The position numbers were made by a program, and so were the translations under genes. The notes beneath the pieces are model-generated. The model searched no databases and had not been told where the DNA came from. It worked only from the letters and a program-made list of their open reading frames with translations. Positions 17,055 to 24,554 of a stretch of 64,000 nucleotides of DNA are shown piece after piece; position 1 is the first letter of the stretch, and the number at the start of each line of letters is the position of its first letter. The stretch is taken from positions 1 through 64,000 of the forward strand of contig CAZOGC010000002.1 in assembly GCA_964579505.1 (NCBI GenBank), read 5' to 3'. The DNA is from JAJYSO01 sp964579505. GTDB taxonomy: Bacteria; Bacteroidota; Bacteroidia; Flavobacteriales; Flavobacteriaceae.

Positions 17055-17798
17055 ATGAACCTGTTTCAAAAAATTATTAACGGTATCTATCGTGCGTGGT
17101 TTTATGTAATGATTGCCTTTTCTACCATCGTACTGTTTCCTTTTCTTTTTATTTTTACCATAAAAGAAAGTTACTATTCCTCTTTTTATGTGGTGGCACG
17201 CATTTGGGGTGGAATTATCATTTATGGAATGGGGCTTTTCCCACAAGTAAAACGCATACAAAAACTCACCAAAGGACAGAGTTACATTCTGGTAGCTAAT
17301 CACAGTTCTATGACTGATATTATGCTGATGTATTGCGCTGTGCGCACTCCTTTTGTTTTTGTAGGAAAAAAAGAACTAGCTAAAATTCCTTTATTTGGGT
17401 TCTTTTACTCTCGTTCTTCTATCTTGGTTGATCGTAGTAATATGCGCAGTAAAAATGCTGTTTTTGATGCGGCTCAACGGCGTATTAAACAAGGTAACAG
17501 TGTTTGTCTTTTTCCGGAAGGCGGTGTACCAAAAGACACGAGTCTTACCTTAGGAAAATTTAAAGACGGCCCTTTTAGAATGGCTATAGATCATCAAATT
17601 CCGGTGGTGCCTCTCATCTTTTATGATAACAAACGTCGTTTTCCTTATCACTTTGCACAAACACACCCCGGGCGTTTACGAGTAAAAATTTTACCCCCTA
17701 TTTCTACTAAAGGTATGGAAACTCATAAAGACAAAGCCACTTTGCGCAACAAGGTATATGACATTATTTTACACGAATTAGAACATCCTAATTTTTAG
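17055..17798 (+). CDS. plsC: 1-acyl-sn-glycerol-3-phosphate acyltransferase
   Basis: A 247-aa acyltransferase that converts lysophosphatidate to phosphatidate in phospholipid synthesis. An N-terminal membrane anchor (about 10-35) precedes the catalytic motif NHSSMTDIMLM (H-x4-D). The glycerol-phosphate-binding motif is FPEGGVPKD, and a later conserved block is DHQIPVVPLIF. It stands upstream of menB but a -7 box before menB suggests separate transcription. Confidence 0.9.
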   Translation: MNLFQKIINGIYRAWFYVMIAFSTIVLFPFLFIFTIKESYYSSFYVVARIWGGIIIYGMGLFPQVKRIQKLTKGQSYILVANHSSMTDIMLMYCAVRTPFVFVGKKELAKIPLFGFFYSRSSILVDRSNMRSKNAVFDAAQRRIKQGNSVCLFPEGGVPKDTSLTLGKFKDGPFRMAIDHQIPVVPLIFYDNKRRFPYHFAQTHPGRLRVKILPPISTKGMETHKDKATLRNKVYDIILHELEHPNF

Positions 17799-17855
17799 TG
17801 TCAAGCCTCACATTAATCAAGAAAGGCAAAAAGACACAATTCCACAGAAAACCCT

Positions 17856-17863
17856 TACTTTTG
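17856..17863 (+). promoter_or_regulatory. Predicted -7 box of menB
   Basis: TACTTTTG, a perfect TAnnTTTG, 24 bp upstream of the menB ATG. Confidence 0.55.
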
Positions 17864-17887
17864 CAGGAATATTAAATCGGTTTTACG

Positions 17888-18730
17888 ATGAAAGAAATTC
17901 CTTGGAAAACAGCAAAAGAATACGAAGACATTACTTATAAAAAGTGCAACCACGTAGCACGTATTGCCTTTAACCGACCGGAAGTACGCAACGCTTTTCG
18001 ACCTAAGACCACCTCAGAGCTAATCGACGCTTTTCGCGATGCACAAGAAGACACCTCTATTGGTGTAATTCTCCTTTCTGCCGAAGGCCCCTCTCCTAAA
18101 GACGGCGTATATGCCTTTTGCAGCGGTGGCGACCAAAAATCTCGTGGACAAAAAGGGTATGTAGGTTCAGACGGTATGCACCGTTTAAACATCTTAGATG
18201 TGCAACGTCAAATTCGGTTTATGCCAAAAGTGGTAATTGCAGTTGTGCCCGGGTGGGCCGTTGGTGGGGGGCATAGCCTACACGTAGTTTGCGATATGAC
18301 TATTGCCAGCAAAGAGCATGCTATTTTTAAACAAACTGATGCCGATGTTACCAGTTTTGATGCCGGTTATGGCTCTGCTTATCTCGCTAAAATGGTGGGG
18401 CAGAAAAAAGCACGCGAAATTTTCTTTTTAGGTAGAAATTATTCGGCACAAGAAGCTTTTGAAATGGGCATGGTTAATAAAGTAGTGCCGCATAACGAGC
18501 TAGAAACTACTGCCTATGCATGGGCACAAGAAATTATTACGACCAAATCTCCTACCTCTATAAAAATGCTGAAATATGCCATGAACCTAACCGATGACGG
18601 AATGGTAGGACAACAAATTTTTGCCGGTGAAGCCACCCGATTAGCTTATATGACCGACGAAGCAAAAGAAGGGCGCGATGCCTTTATAGAAAAACGTAAA
18701 CCTAATTTTGAGAAAAAATGGCTTCCATAA
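17888..18730 (+). CDS. menB: 1,4-dihydroxy-2-naphthoyl-CoA synthase
   Basis: Crotonase-family enzyme that closes the second ring in menaquinone synthesis. The 280-aa protein contains the MenB-specific block CSGGDQKSRGQKGYVG, the oxyanion-hole GWAVGGGHSLH, and SFDAGYGSAYLAKMVGQKKA. The C-terminal FIEKRKPNFEK is typical. Its presence agrees with a menaquinone-using Bacteroidota. The last 13 bp overlap the next gene, so the two may be translationally coupled. Confidence 0.95.
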   Translation: MKEIPWKTAKEYEDITYKKCNHVARIAFNRPEVRNAFRPKTTSELIDAFRDAQEDTSIGVILLSAEGPSPKDGVYAFCSGGDQKSRGQKGYVGSDGMHRLNILDVQRQIRFMPKVVIAVVPGWAVGGGHSLHVVCDMTIASKEHAIFKQTDADVTSFDAGYGSAYLAKMVGQKKAREIFFLGRNYSAQEAFEMGMVNKVVPHNELETTAYAWAQEIITTKSPTSIKMLKYAMNLTDDGMVGQQIFAGEATRLAYMTDEAKEGRDAFIEKRKPNFEKKWLP

Positions 18731-19203
18731 CAACTAACTTTTCCGAATCTCAACGATTTAACCAACCTTGGCTGTGGGTTATTCTGATTGTTATCTACAT
18801 TTCTCCATTGCTAGCCAATCTTCCCACCGTTTTTACAGATGGAATTGGCGCTGCTTTTAGTATAGGAATCCTAAACCATGTAATTACATTAGGGGTCATT
18901 ATTCTCTTAATTTTTATACTAAGACTAGAAACCACCATCAATTCCACCGGAATACAACTGCGTTATTTTCCTTTTCTTCGCCGGGCATTTACTTGGGAAG
19001 AAATAGCTGAAATAGAAATCATAAACTATTCTTTTCGCGATGTTATGGGGTGGGGCATACGACTAGGATCTCGCTTCGGAACCGTTTATAATGTAAGAGG
19101 ATATAACGGGATACGCATTGTTTTAAAAAACGGAAAAAAATATTTAGTAGGCACCCAACAACCCCAACAAATAAAAGAAATTATAGCCCGACACAAGGCT
19201 TAA
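18718..19203 (+). CDS. Membrane protein with PH-like cytoplasmic domain
   Basis: Unrecognised 161-aa protein. Two transmembrane segments (about residues 17-40 and 52-75) are followed by a beta-rich domain (about 80-160) resembling bacterial PH-like domains (LRYFPFLRRAFTWEEIAEIE, then GIRIVLKNGKKYLVGT). The start lies inside the end of menB. There is no evidence that it acts in menaquinone synthesis; position alone suggests co-expression. Confidence 0.75.
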   Translation: MASITTNFSESQRFNQPWLWVILIVIYISPLLANLPTVFTDGIGAAFSIGILNHVITLGVIILLIFILRLETTINSTGIQLRYFPFLRRAFTWEEIAEIEIINYSFRDVMGWGIRLGSRFGTVYNVRGYNGIRIVLKNGKKYLVGTQQPQQIKEIIARHKA

Positions 19204-19225
19204 AATTGTACTCAAAAATACAGCT

Positions 19226-20620
19226 ATGGCAGATAAAAGAAGTATGCACGAACTCGATATGGATTTGGTAGAAATGACTATGGATATTATGAAATATGTT
19301 ATTGGTCGCATAAGCACTACCAACCCCGAGATGGGCTACCCTCAACGCGAGGAAGATTTGCAAGCATTAATTGGTGAAACTATTACAGAAGACGGTATTG
19401 GCGGAGAGAATGCTTTTGCCTTATTTAAAGACAAAATGCTTAAGGCCACCGTTCCTTCCGATCATCCGCGGCATTTGGCTTTTGTACCGGCGGCTCCTAC
19501 ACGAGCAGCCACCCTTTTTGATGTAGTAACCTCTGCTGCCGGAGTACATGGAGCCTATTGGATGACTGGTGCCGGTGGTATTTATGGTGAAAACCAAGCT
19601 ATGCAATGGATTGTAAACCTCACCGGACTTCCTAAACCGGCTTTCGGTGTTTTTACCAGTGGGGGTACTGCAGCTAATCTTTCGGCCATGGTTACCGCAC
19701 GTGAAAACTGGCGCCAAAAAGACCCAAGCAATGAGCGTTTACGCGGCTTAATTATTACTTCTAATGGAGCGCATTCTTCCATAAAAAGTATGGCTCACGT
19801 AATTGATGCGGACATCATTTTAGTAGACGATGATGAGGAAGATAAACTGAATGGCAAATGGCTTCAGAAAAAAATTGATGAATTATCGGCAGCTGACCGA
19901 AAGCGACTTTTTGCCGTAGTGGCTACCGGCGGAACTACCAATGCCGGTATTATAGACAAACTAGACAGCATTGCCGATGTTTGTAAAAAAGAAGGGCTGT
20001 GGATGCACGTAGATGCCGCTTATGGAGGCGGCGCACTGGCCGCACCTTCTGTGCGCCCTTTATTTAAAGGTATTGAACACGCCGACAGTATTACCATTGA
20101 CCCCCATAAATGGCTGTTTTCCCCCTATGACTGTGGGGCCTTGGTATACAAAAACCCGGAGCTGGCACGTAAAGCGCATGCACAACAAGGTTCCTACTTA
20201 GACGTGGTTTATAAAGACACCCGTGGGTTTAATCCTTCAGAATACCAAATTCAGTTAACCCGCCGACTACGAGGTTTACCCTTGTGGTTTTCGTTGGCTA
20301 TGCACGGCACTAAACGCTATACCCAAGCCATTGAGCGCGGACTCGAATTGGCGCAGGTTGCGGCTAAAAAAATACAACAACACCCCGATTTAGAATTGAT
20401 TCGGGAGCCGAGTTTATCTTGTGTCTTGTTTCGCCGAAAAGGATGGACTCCGGACGATTATGTGCATTGGACGCGTAAAAACCAACGCGAAGGATTTGCT
20501 TTGGTAACCCCTACACAATGGACTAAAAACGGGGTAAGCGAAACCATTACGCGTTTCTGTTTTATTAACCCGGAAACTACGGCCGAAGATATTGATGCGA
20601 TTTTAAAAACAATGGAATAG
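19226..20620 (+). CDS. PLP-dependent group II amino-acid decarboxylase
   Basis: A 464-aa enzyme of the aromatic-L-amino-acid/glutamate decarboxylase fold. PLP-binding features are FTSGGTAANLSAM, HVDAAYGGGALAAP with the Asp that contacts the pyridine nitrogen, and ITIDPHKWLFSPYDCG with the Schiff-base Lys. The N-terminal DHPRHLAFVPAAPTRAATLFD region is typical for the family. The substrate (aromatic amino acid, aspartate or diaminobutyrate) cannot be decided. It starts 22 bp after the previous gene. Confidence 0.87.
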   Translation: MADKRSMHELDMDLVEMTMDIMKYVIGRISTTNPEMGYPQREEDLQALIGETITEDGIGGENAFALFKDKMLKATVPSDHPRHLAFVPAAPTRAATLFDVVTSAAGVHGAYWMTGAGGIYGENQAMQWIVNLTGLPKPAFGVFTSGGTAANLSAMVTARENWRQKDPSNERLRGLIITSNGAHSSIKSMAHVIDADIILVDDDEEDKLNGKWLQKKIDELSAADRKRLFAVVATGGTTNAGIIDKLDSIADVCKKEGLWMHVDAAYGGGALAAPSVRPLFKGIEHADSITIDPHKWLFSPYDCGALVYKNPELARKAHAQQGSYLDVVYKDTRGFNPSEYQIQLTRRLRGLPLWFSLAMHGTKRYTQAIERGLELAQVAAKKIQQHPDLELIREPSLSCVLFRRKGWTPDDYVHWTRKNQREGFALVTPTQWTKNGVSETITRFCFINPETTAEDIDAILKTME

Positions 20621-20662
20621 TTTACTGGAAAATCTATACTAGAAATTAGCCCGGTATCCGGT

Positions 20663-21007
20663 CTAGGCTTTCGGATTATTGGTTTTTAGAAAAGTAATCA
20701 TCTCATCTTTTTCTTTCAGCAGGGCTTTATATTTTGCAACAAGATTTTCTAGCATAGAAACTTTTTGTTTAAAATTATTGCCGTTTTGGGTAGGGTTGGT
20801 AAATGGGTGCCCTTCTTCTCCATAAATCTCGGCGATGGGGGTTTCCAATTCTTTAGCTAACATGGGAATTTCTTCTGCTACAAACCGTACCGCCCCATTT
20901 TCTCGGCGGCAATATTGTGATTGGGTTAATCCTAAAACATGCGCCATCGCTTCTTGTGAATAATGTTTCTCTTCTCGTATTTCTTTAATGGCTTCATGTA
21001 TTTTCAT
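20663..21007 (-). CDS. XRE-type helix-turn-helix regulator
   Basis: A 114-aa protein with an N-terminal XRE HTH (about residues 5-60: SQEAMAHVLGLTQSQYCRRE) and a C-terminal coiled-coil-like segment (KQKVSMLENLVAKYKALLKEKDEMI), which could mediate oligomerisation. It is divergently placed relative to the RiPP precursors, and a TATATTTG box (21020-21027, minus strand) lies just upstream. It may control the cluster, but it could also be a general flavobacterial regulator. The distance to the precursors is about 590 bp. Confidence 0.8.
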   Translation of the reverse strand: MKIHEAIKEIREEKHYSQEAMAHVLGLTQSQYCRRENGAVRFVAEEIPMLAKELETPIAEIYGEEGHPFTNPTQNGNNFKQKVSMLENLVAKYKALLKEKDEMITFLKTNNPKA

Positions 21008-21142
21008 TATTTTTTATGACAAATATAACAATTTATAGAAAAACGTTAAGTATTATTACTGTTTATTTAGTTATTGTATTGGTTACCCTACAAAAAAACG
21101 GGGGCTTAAAACAATATATCACAGGCCTTTATAGGGGTTTTT

Positions 21143-21330
21143 TTAAGGTTTTCTTAATCTATATTTTTTTATAAACACAACTTTTCCATGATGGAATCTA
21201 ATCCGGTTGCCCAAGCGTTCTTCTATACAGGCGGTTTGAATTTCGTTATCCAAACTATGGGCCATTTGCCAACTCCGGTAGTACGTGGCAGCATCGTGTT
21301 CTCCATAAAAAACCACGCAAAAGGATTTTT
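21143..21330 (-). pseudogene. Decayed coding fragment in the 586-bp gap
   Basis: On the minus strand an open frame of about 60 codons reads like real protein: VVFYGEHDAATYYRSWQ, then MAHSLDNEIQTACIEERLG, then NRIRFHHGKVVFIKKYR, before a stop at 21143-21145. It is blocked upstream by an in-frame stop near 21327 and has no ATG at its head. I do not recognise the family. The rest of the 21008-21593 gap holds no gene, only the palindrome listed separately. Confidence 0.35.
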
Positions 21331-21514
21331 ATTTGCACAAAAGCTGAAAATATGGTGATTGGGAAAAACCAAAATAGGCAACTCCATTTTTACGGGAATA
21401 TTGATTTTTTTATGTCCTTTTTATAACAAATATGATAAATTATGGGGTTTTAGCATTACTAATGGCAATAGCCCATAGGATTTAACCATTATTAACGCTT
21501 ATTTAACCCCCGCA

Positions 21515-21532
21515 TATTGTTGCGCAACAATA
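21515..21532. promoter_or_regulatory. Perfect 18-bp palindrome upstream of the RiPP precursors
   Basis: TATTGTTGC followed by GCAACAATA, with no mismatch and no spacer. It lies 61 bp upstream of the first precursor ATG and 32 bp upstream of a weak -7 box (TAGGTTGA, 21565-21572). The placement fits an operator for a dimeric regulator. Confidence 0.5.
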
Positions 21533-21593
21533 CAGGCGGAAACCGAAAAGCTTTTTTAAGAGAGTAGGTTGAATTATTTAAATTTTATTAATT

Positions 21594-21797
21594 ATGAAAT
21601 CAAATTTTAACGATAATTTGTTTAAAAAACAAATTAAAGATGGATCATGCGCCTTAATAGGGGGTATTAGAAAAGAAGATGAAACTGGTTATACCAAGAC
21701 ATCTCAAACCCATGATTTAGGAAACGGGAAGGACACTCGCACTCAAGTATACAATGAAGAGGGTCATATTATCTCTTCTTGCGTTACTTGGAATTAA
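21594..21797 (+). CDS. RiPP precursor peptide A (GG leader)
   Basis: A 67-aa peptide. The leader MKSNFNDNLFKKQI is shared with peptide B and ends ALIGG, a double-glycine site for the C39 peptidase-exporter. The 43-residue core starts IRKEDETG and is rich in Thr, Ser, Asp and Glu, as expected for omega-ester or amide cross-linking by ATP-grasp enzymes. The core segment DTRTQVYNEEGHIISS aligns without gaps to peptide B. It is the first gene after the palindromic operator-like site. Grasp-with-spasm precursors are known from Bacteroidota; this assignment rests on context and motif. Confidence 0.85.
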   Translation: MKSNFNDNLFKKQIKDGSCALIGGIRKEDETGYTKTSQTHDLGNGKDTRTQVYNEEGHIISSCVTWN

Positions 21798-21830
21798 AAA
21801 TACATTATTAACATATTAAATCTCTTAATT

Positions 21831-22037
21831 ATGAAATCAAATTTTAATAACAAATTATTTTCAAAAAGAATAAGTGGGAAGTCAATTATTGGCGGAATTA
21901 GACAGGACTCTGAAAGTGGAAGCTCTTGTGCTCAGTTTTCATGGAAAGATGATAAATGTACTGATACTAAGGTTACTTCTTATGACGATAACGGAGAAGT
22001 TATAAAAGATACGGGGTGGCAAGAGACCGGCCAATAA
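21831..22037 (+). CDS. RiPP precursor peptide B (GG leader)
   Basis: A 68-aa peptide with leader MKSNFNNKLFSKRI and cleavage site SIIGG. The 46-residue core contains SCAQFSWKDDKC and the segment DTKVTSYDDNGEVIKD, aligned with DTRTQVYNEEGHIISS of peptide A. The two genes share even their 5' sequence (TTAATTATGAAATCAAATTT), which points to a tandem duplication followed by core divergence. Peptide B has two Cys in the core (residues 33 and 42) while A has one. It is followed by a strong terminator, so the precursors form their own transcript. Confidence 0.85.
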   Translation: MKSNFNNKLFSKRISGKSIIGGIRQDSESGSSCAQFSWKDDKCTDTKVTSYDDNGEVIKDTGWQETGQ

Positions 22038-22045
22038 TCTATAGA

Positions 22046-22088
22046 GCCTTGTAATATAAAATATCTTAAAATTACAAGGCTTCTTTTT
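22046..22088 (+). terminator. Terminator of the precursor transcript
   Basis: GCCTTGTAAT (22046-22055) pairs perfectly with ATTACAAGGC (22071-22080), followed by TTCTTTTT. It separates the precursors from the maturation and export genes; a partial read-through is possible. Bases 22089-22384 hold no gene that I can see. Confidence 0.85.
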
Positions 22089-22358
22089 ATAGTTAGTTTA
22101 ATAAAAATCAAGTTACAAATATCCACTTTTAATGGCAGTTAATATGCTAATTGATTACCAACAAAAAAATAAATGTAGTTATATTAACGAAAACTCCAGT
22201 TGTTATAAATTATAGGCTTAATCTTATTAGTTCTTGTATCTAATCTGTGAAATATATTACAATGTTGAATCTCAACGCCTATAATTGACAGTATAAGAAC
22301 AAAATCTCTTGACTTATCATCATAAAGTTCAAATATACTATTTGGGTATTACTTTATA

Positions 22359-23485
22359 CTTTTATAAAATTCAAACAATAAATTATGTCAAAATTTACTA
22401 CGCTTTTATTGATTTTCATATTAATGCTTTCACTTAAATCTTGTTCATCTCCAAAAATTTCCAAAAATTCTACGATTACACTTCAAGAATGGTTGGCCGA
22501 AAAAGAAGTTTATGACAGCCTTATGGCAAAAACGGCTCATAAGGATTGCCAAGCTTTGCAAAAAACAGTGTCACAATTTAAAGTACACCCATTTAAACGG
22601 GCTTTTTATATTGATTTGGCACATTGTTTTTATAACAATGGTAAACTTACTAAAGCAAAAAAATACTTGCTAAAATACATTGCTGCCGGAGTGCATATTA
22701 GTTGGATTGACAGTACAGCATTTCCTCTTATTTATCAGAAAGTTAAAGCGAACTATCCTACGCTTCACCATAAATTTTGGAAGGATAGAGATACCAGTTA
22801 TTTTCAGGAGGTGGAAAAGAGAGTAAAGCTAGACCAAGCACTCGTCGGCCAACCTAAAAAAAGAGGTGAGGTTATTAATGATAACACAAAATATTTGATG
22901 GCCTTTGTAAAGAAACACGGTTATTTTCCTTGGCAGCCGGAAGGTCTTGATTATTTTAAAAAAGAAAAATTCAGGACAGGTATTGACCTTGGAATTATAG
23001 CGATTCATGCAGCTGTTAAAGACAAGATTATACTTAGAAAATATGCCATTAAAAGTGCGCGTAAAGGGGTTAACTCTTGGCGTATTCCCATTGGAATAGG
23101 CGTTACATTTTATACACAACGATCATCCAAAGCTGTAAACCCTATTCGTTTTATTTATTTTGATTCTACTAATAACTTGCAACTTGACAAGTCTTATTTA
23201 CAGCTATATTGTTTGAAAAGATTTATTGAGAATAATAATATTGACCAGATAAAAATACAACCTTCTAAAGCAAACTCTTTAGATACAAAGGCTCTATCTT
23301 ATCAGCTTAGCCAATTAAAAAAATATTTGGTTAACGAATTTTCTTTGACCAATACTCAAATAATTATTTCAGAGACCCCCAATTCTAAAGAGCATGTAGT
23401 TGATTTACAATCAAAAGGAGCCTATAATTACACCTTTACTATAATTCATAAATAAATGGTGCTAATATTCTCCATAAATTCTGAT
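22359..23485 (+). repeat. Direct repeat copy 1 (about 1.1 kb)
   Basis: This segment and 29219-30348 are direct repeats. They cover 24 bp of leader, the whole lipoprotein gene, and the first ten codons of the ATP-grasp gene. I find no difference between 22382 and 23430 on reading the copies side by side. Differences cluster at the edges: base 22381 (a versus t), 23431 and 23434, and a 3-bp insertion in copy 2. After the lipoprotein stop the similarity falls rapidly. Confidence 0.93.
22385..23455 (+). CDS. RiPP-cluster lipoprotein, copy 1
   Basis: A 356-aa predicted lipoprotein with lipobox LKSC (Cys20). No acidic residues follow the Cys, so it probably stays periplasm-facing. Residues about 50-105 look like TPR helices (FYIDLAHCFYNNGKLTKAKKYLLKYI). 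A middle block, EKRVKLDQALVG with IIAIHAA further on, is reminiscent of DUF6624-type proteins. The C-terminal 120 residues resemble a small alpha/beta domain. The stop codon is directly followed by the ATP-grasp ATG. Function is unknown; context suggests immunity, export or target recognition. A second identical copy lies at 29245. Confidence 0.85.
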   Translation: MSKFTTLLLIFILMLSLKSCSSPKISKNSTITLQEWLAEKEVYDSLMAKTAHKDCQALQKTVSQFKVHPFKRAFYIDLAHCFYNNGKLTKAKKYLLKYIAAGVHISWIDSTAFPLIYQKVKANYPTLHHKFWKDRDTSYFQEVEKRVKLDQALVGQPKKRGEVINDNTKYLMAFVKKHGYFPWQPEGLDYFKKEKFRTGIDLGIIAIHAAVKDKIILRKYAIKSARKGVNSWRIPIGIGVTFYTQRSSKAVNPIRFIYFDSTNNLQLDKSYLQLYCLKRFIENNNIDQIKIQPSKANSLDTKALSYQLSQLKKYLVNEFSLTNTQIIISETPNSKEHVVDLQSKGAYNYTFTIIHK

Positions 23486-24409
23486 TCGTCAACAGAAAAT
23501 GTCATACAATGGCTTTTAAAAAAAGAGATTAAATTTTTACGTTTAAATGAAGATGATCATGTTTTGATCAAACATCTGTCGCATAATGATTTTATACTTT
23601 TTATAAACGGAGAAGAGTTGGCCTTTTCAGATATAGATTCAGTATGGTATAGAAGGGGAGATCTGTTTTTTAAAACATTGTTTAGCAAAGAAAGTATTGT
23701 AGAAAATTACAATAAACAAGAAACTGATATAATTAAGTCTTTTTTCTATGATTTGATTAAAAGTAAAAAAAATCTAAACAATTATAATTTTAGTACTGTA
23801 AACAAGCTTAAGGTTCTGAAATATTGTAGGGAAAATGGGTTGAATAATGCCCCATTTATAATAACTCAATATAAAAACGAGTTAATGAGATTTTACAAGG
23901 AAAATAACAACGAGATCATTTCAAAATCACTTAATACACCGTTTATAATGATATCAAAGGTATATACGTACATGTCATACACCTATCGAATTGATGCCGA
24001 CGATATAAAAATACTAAAACCCAAATTTTCCCCTACATTTTTTCAAAAGCAGATTAAAAAAAAATATGAAATTCGCACTGTTTATGTAGATCAAAAATTT
24101 TATAGTATGGTCATTTTTTCTCAAAAAAATAAAAAAACAGCAGTTGATTTTAGGCATTATGATAGGATAAAACCAAACCGTCTAACACCATTCAAATTAC
24201 CCGATTGGTTCCAAAAAAAAATGCTCAAAATGTTAAAAAAATTTGAAATTAACTGTGCCTCTTTTGATACGATAATCTCTCCAGAGGATGAATACTTTAT
24301 GATTGATTTAAACCCGATAGGTCAGTTTGGTATGGTATCGACCCCATGCAATTATAATTTAGAAGAAAAATTTGCAAATTTTTTAAAGTATGAAAGAAAA
24401 AATACTTAA
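23456..24409 (+). CDS. ATP-grasp peptide ligase (graspetide maturase, grasp-with-spasm type)
   Basis: A 317-aa ATP-grasp enzyme of the microviridin/graspetide class, which forms side-chain ester or amide links between Thr/Ser/Lys and Asp/Glu of a core peptide using ATP. Visible features are SVWYRRGDLFF near residue 64, the nucleotide-binding region KLKVLKYCRENGLNNAPFII, and KKYEIRTVYVDQKFYSMVIF. The metal-binding end is SPEDEYFMIDLNPIGQFG near residue 280. The gene is strikingly AT-rich compared with the ABC exporter gene downstream. It follows the lipoprotein with no gap and overlaps a hidden 54-aa ORF by 20 bp. Confidence 0.9.
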   Translation: MVLIFSINSDSSTENVIQWLLKKEIKFLRLNEDDHVLIKHLSHNDFILFINGEELAFSDIDSVWYRRGDLFFKTLFSKESIVENYNKQETDIIKSFFYDLIKSKKNLNNYNFSTVNKLKVLKYCRENGLNNAPFIITQYKNELMRFYKENNNEIISKSLNTPFIMISKVYTYMSYTYRIDADDIKILKPKFSPTFFQKQIKKKYEIRTVYVDQKFYSMVIFSQKNKKTAVDFRHYDRIKPNRLTPFKLPDWFQKKMLKMLKKFEINCASFDTIISPEDEYFMIDLNPIGQFGMVSTPCNYNLEEKFANFLKYERKNT

Positions 24410-24554
24410 TGAGATACGTTATGGAAATGCTCCATTACATTTATTATCAATTAAAAAAAATGAAAATAGAAAAGTTATATTTCATTCTAGAACCTCTAAA
24501 TTGTTAAAAACAAATAGTATGATTACATATAATTTATATAAATCTGCACTATGA
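24390..24554 (+). CDS. Hidden 54-aa ORF between the maturase genes
   Basis: An unrecognised ORF too short for ordinary gene calling. Translation begins MKEKILNEIRYGNAPLHLLS and ends MITYNLYKSAL. Its ATG lies inside the 3' end of the ATP-grasp gene. Its TGA (24552-24554) overlaps the ATG of the SPASM gene (24551-24553) in the ATGA pattern. Overlap at both ends fits translational coupling and fills the otherwise non-coding 141-bp gap exactly. It is basic (about 9 Lys/Arg) with no Cys, TM or GG site. Peptide-carrier or leader-binding roles are guesses. Confidence 0.65.
   Translation: MKEKILNEIRYGNAPLHLLSIKKNENRKVIFHSRTSKLLKTNSMITYNLYKSAL

Noticed and set aside
20663..21007. XRE protein as an antitoxin of a toxin-antitoxin pair
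   Set aside because: No adjacent toxin-like gene; only the decayed fragment and the RiPP region follow.
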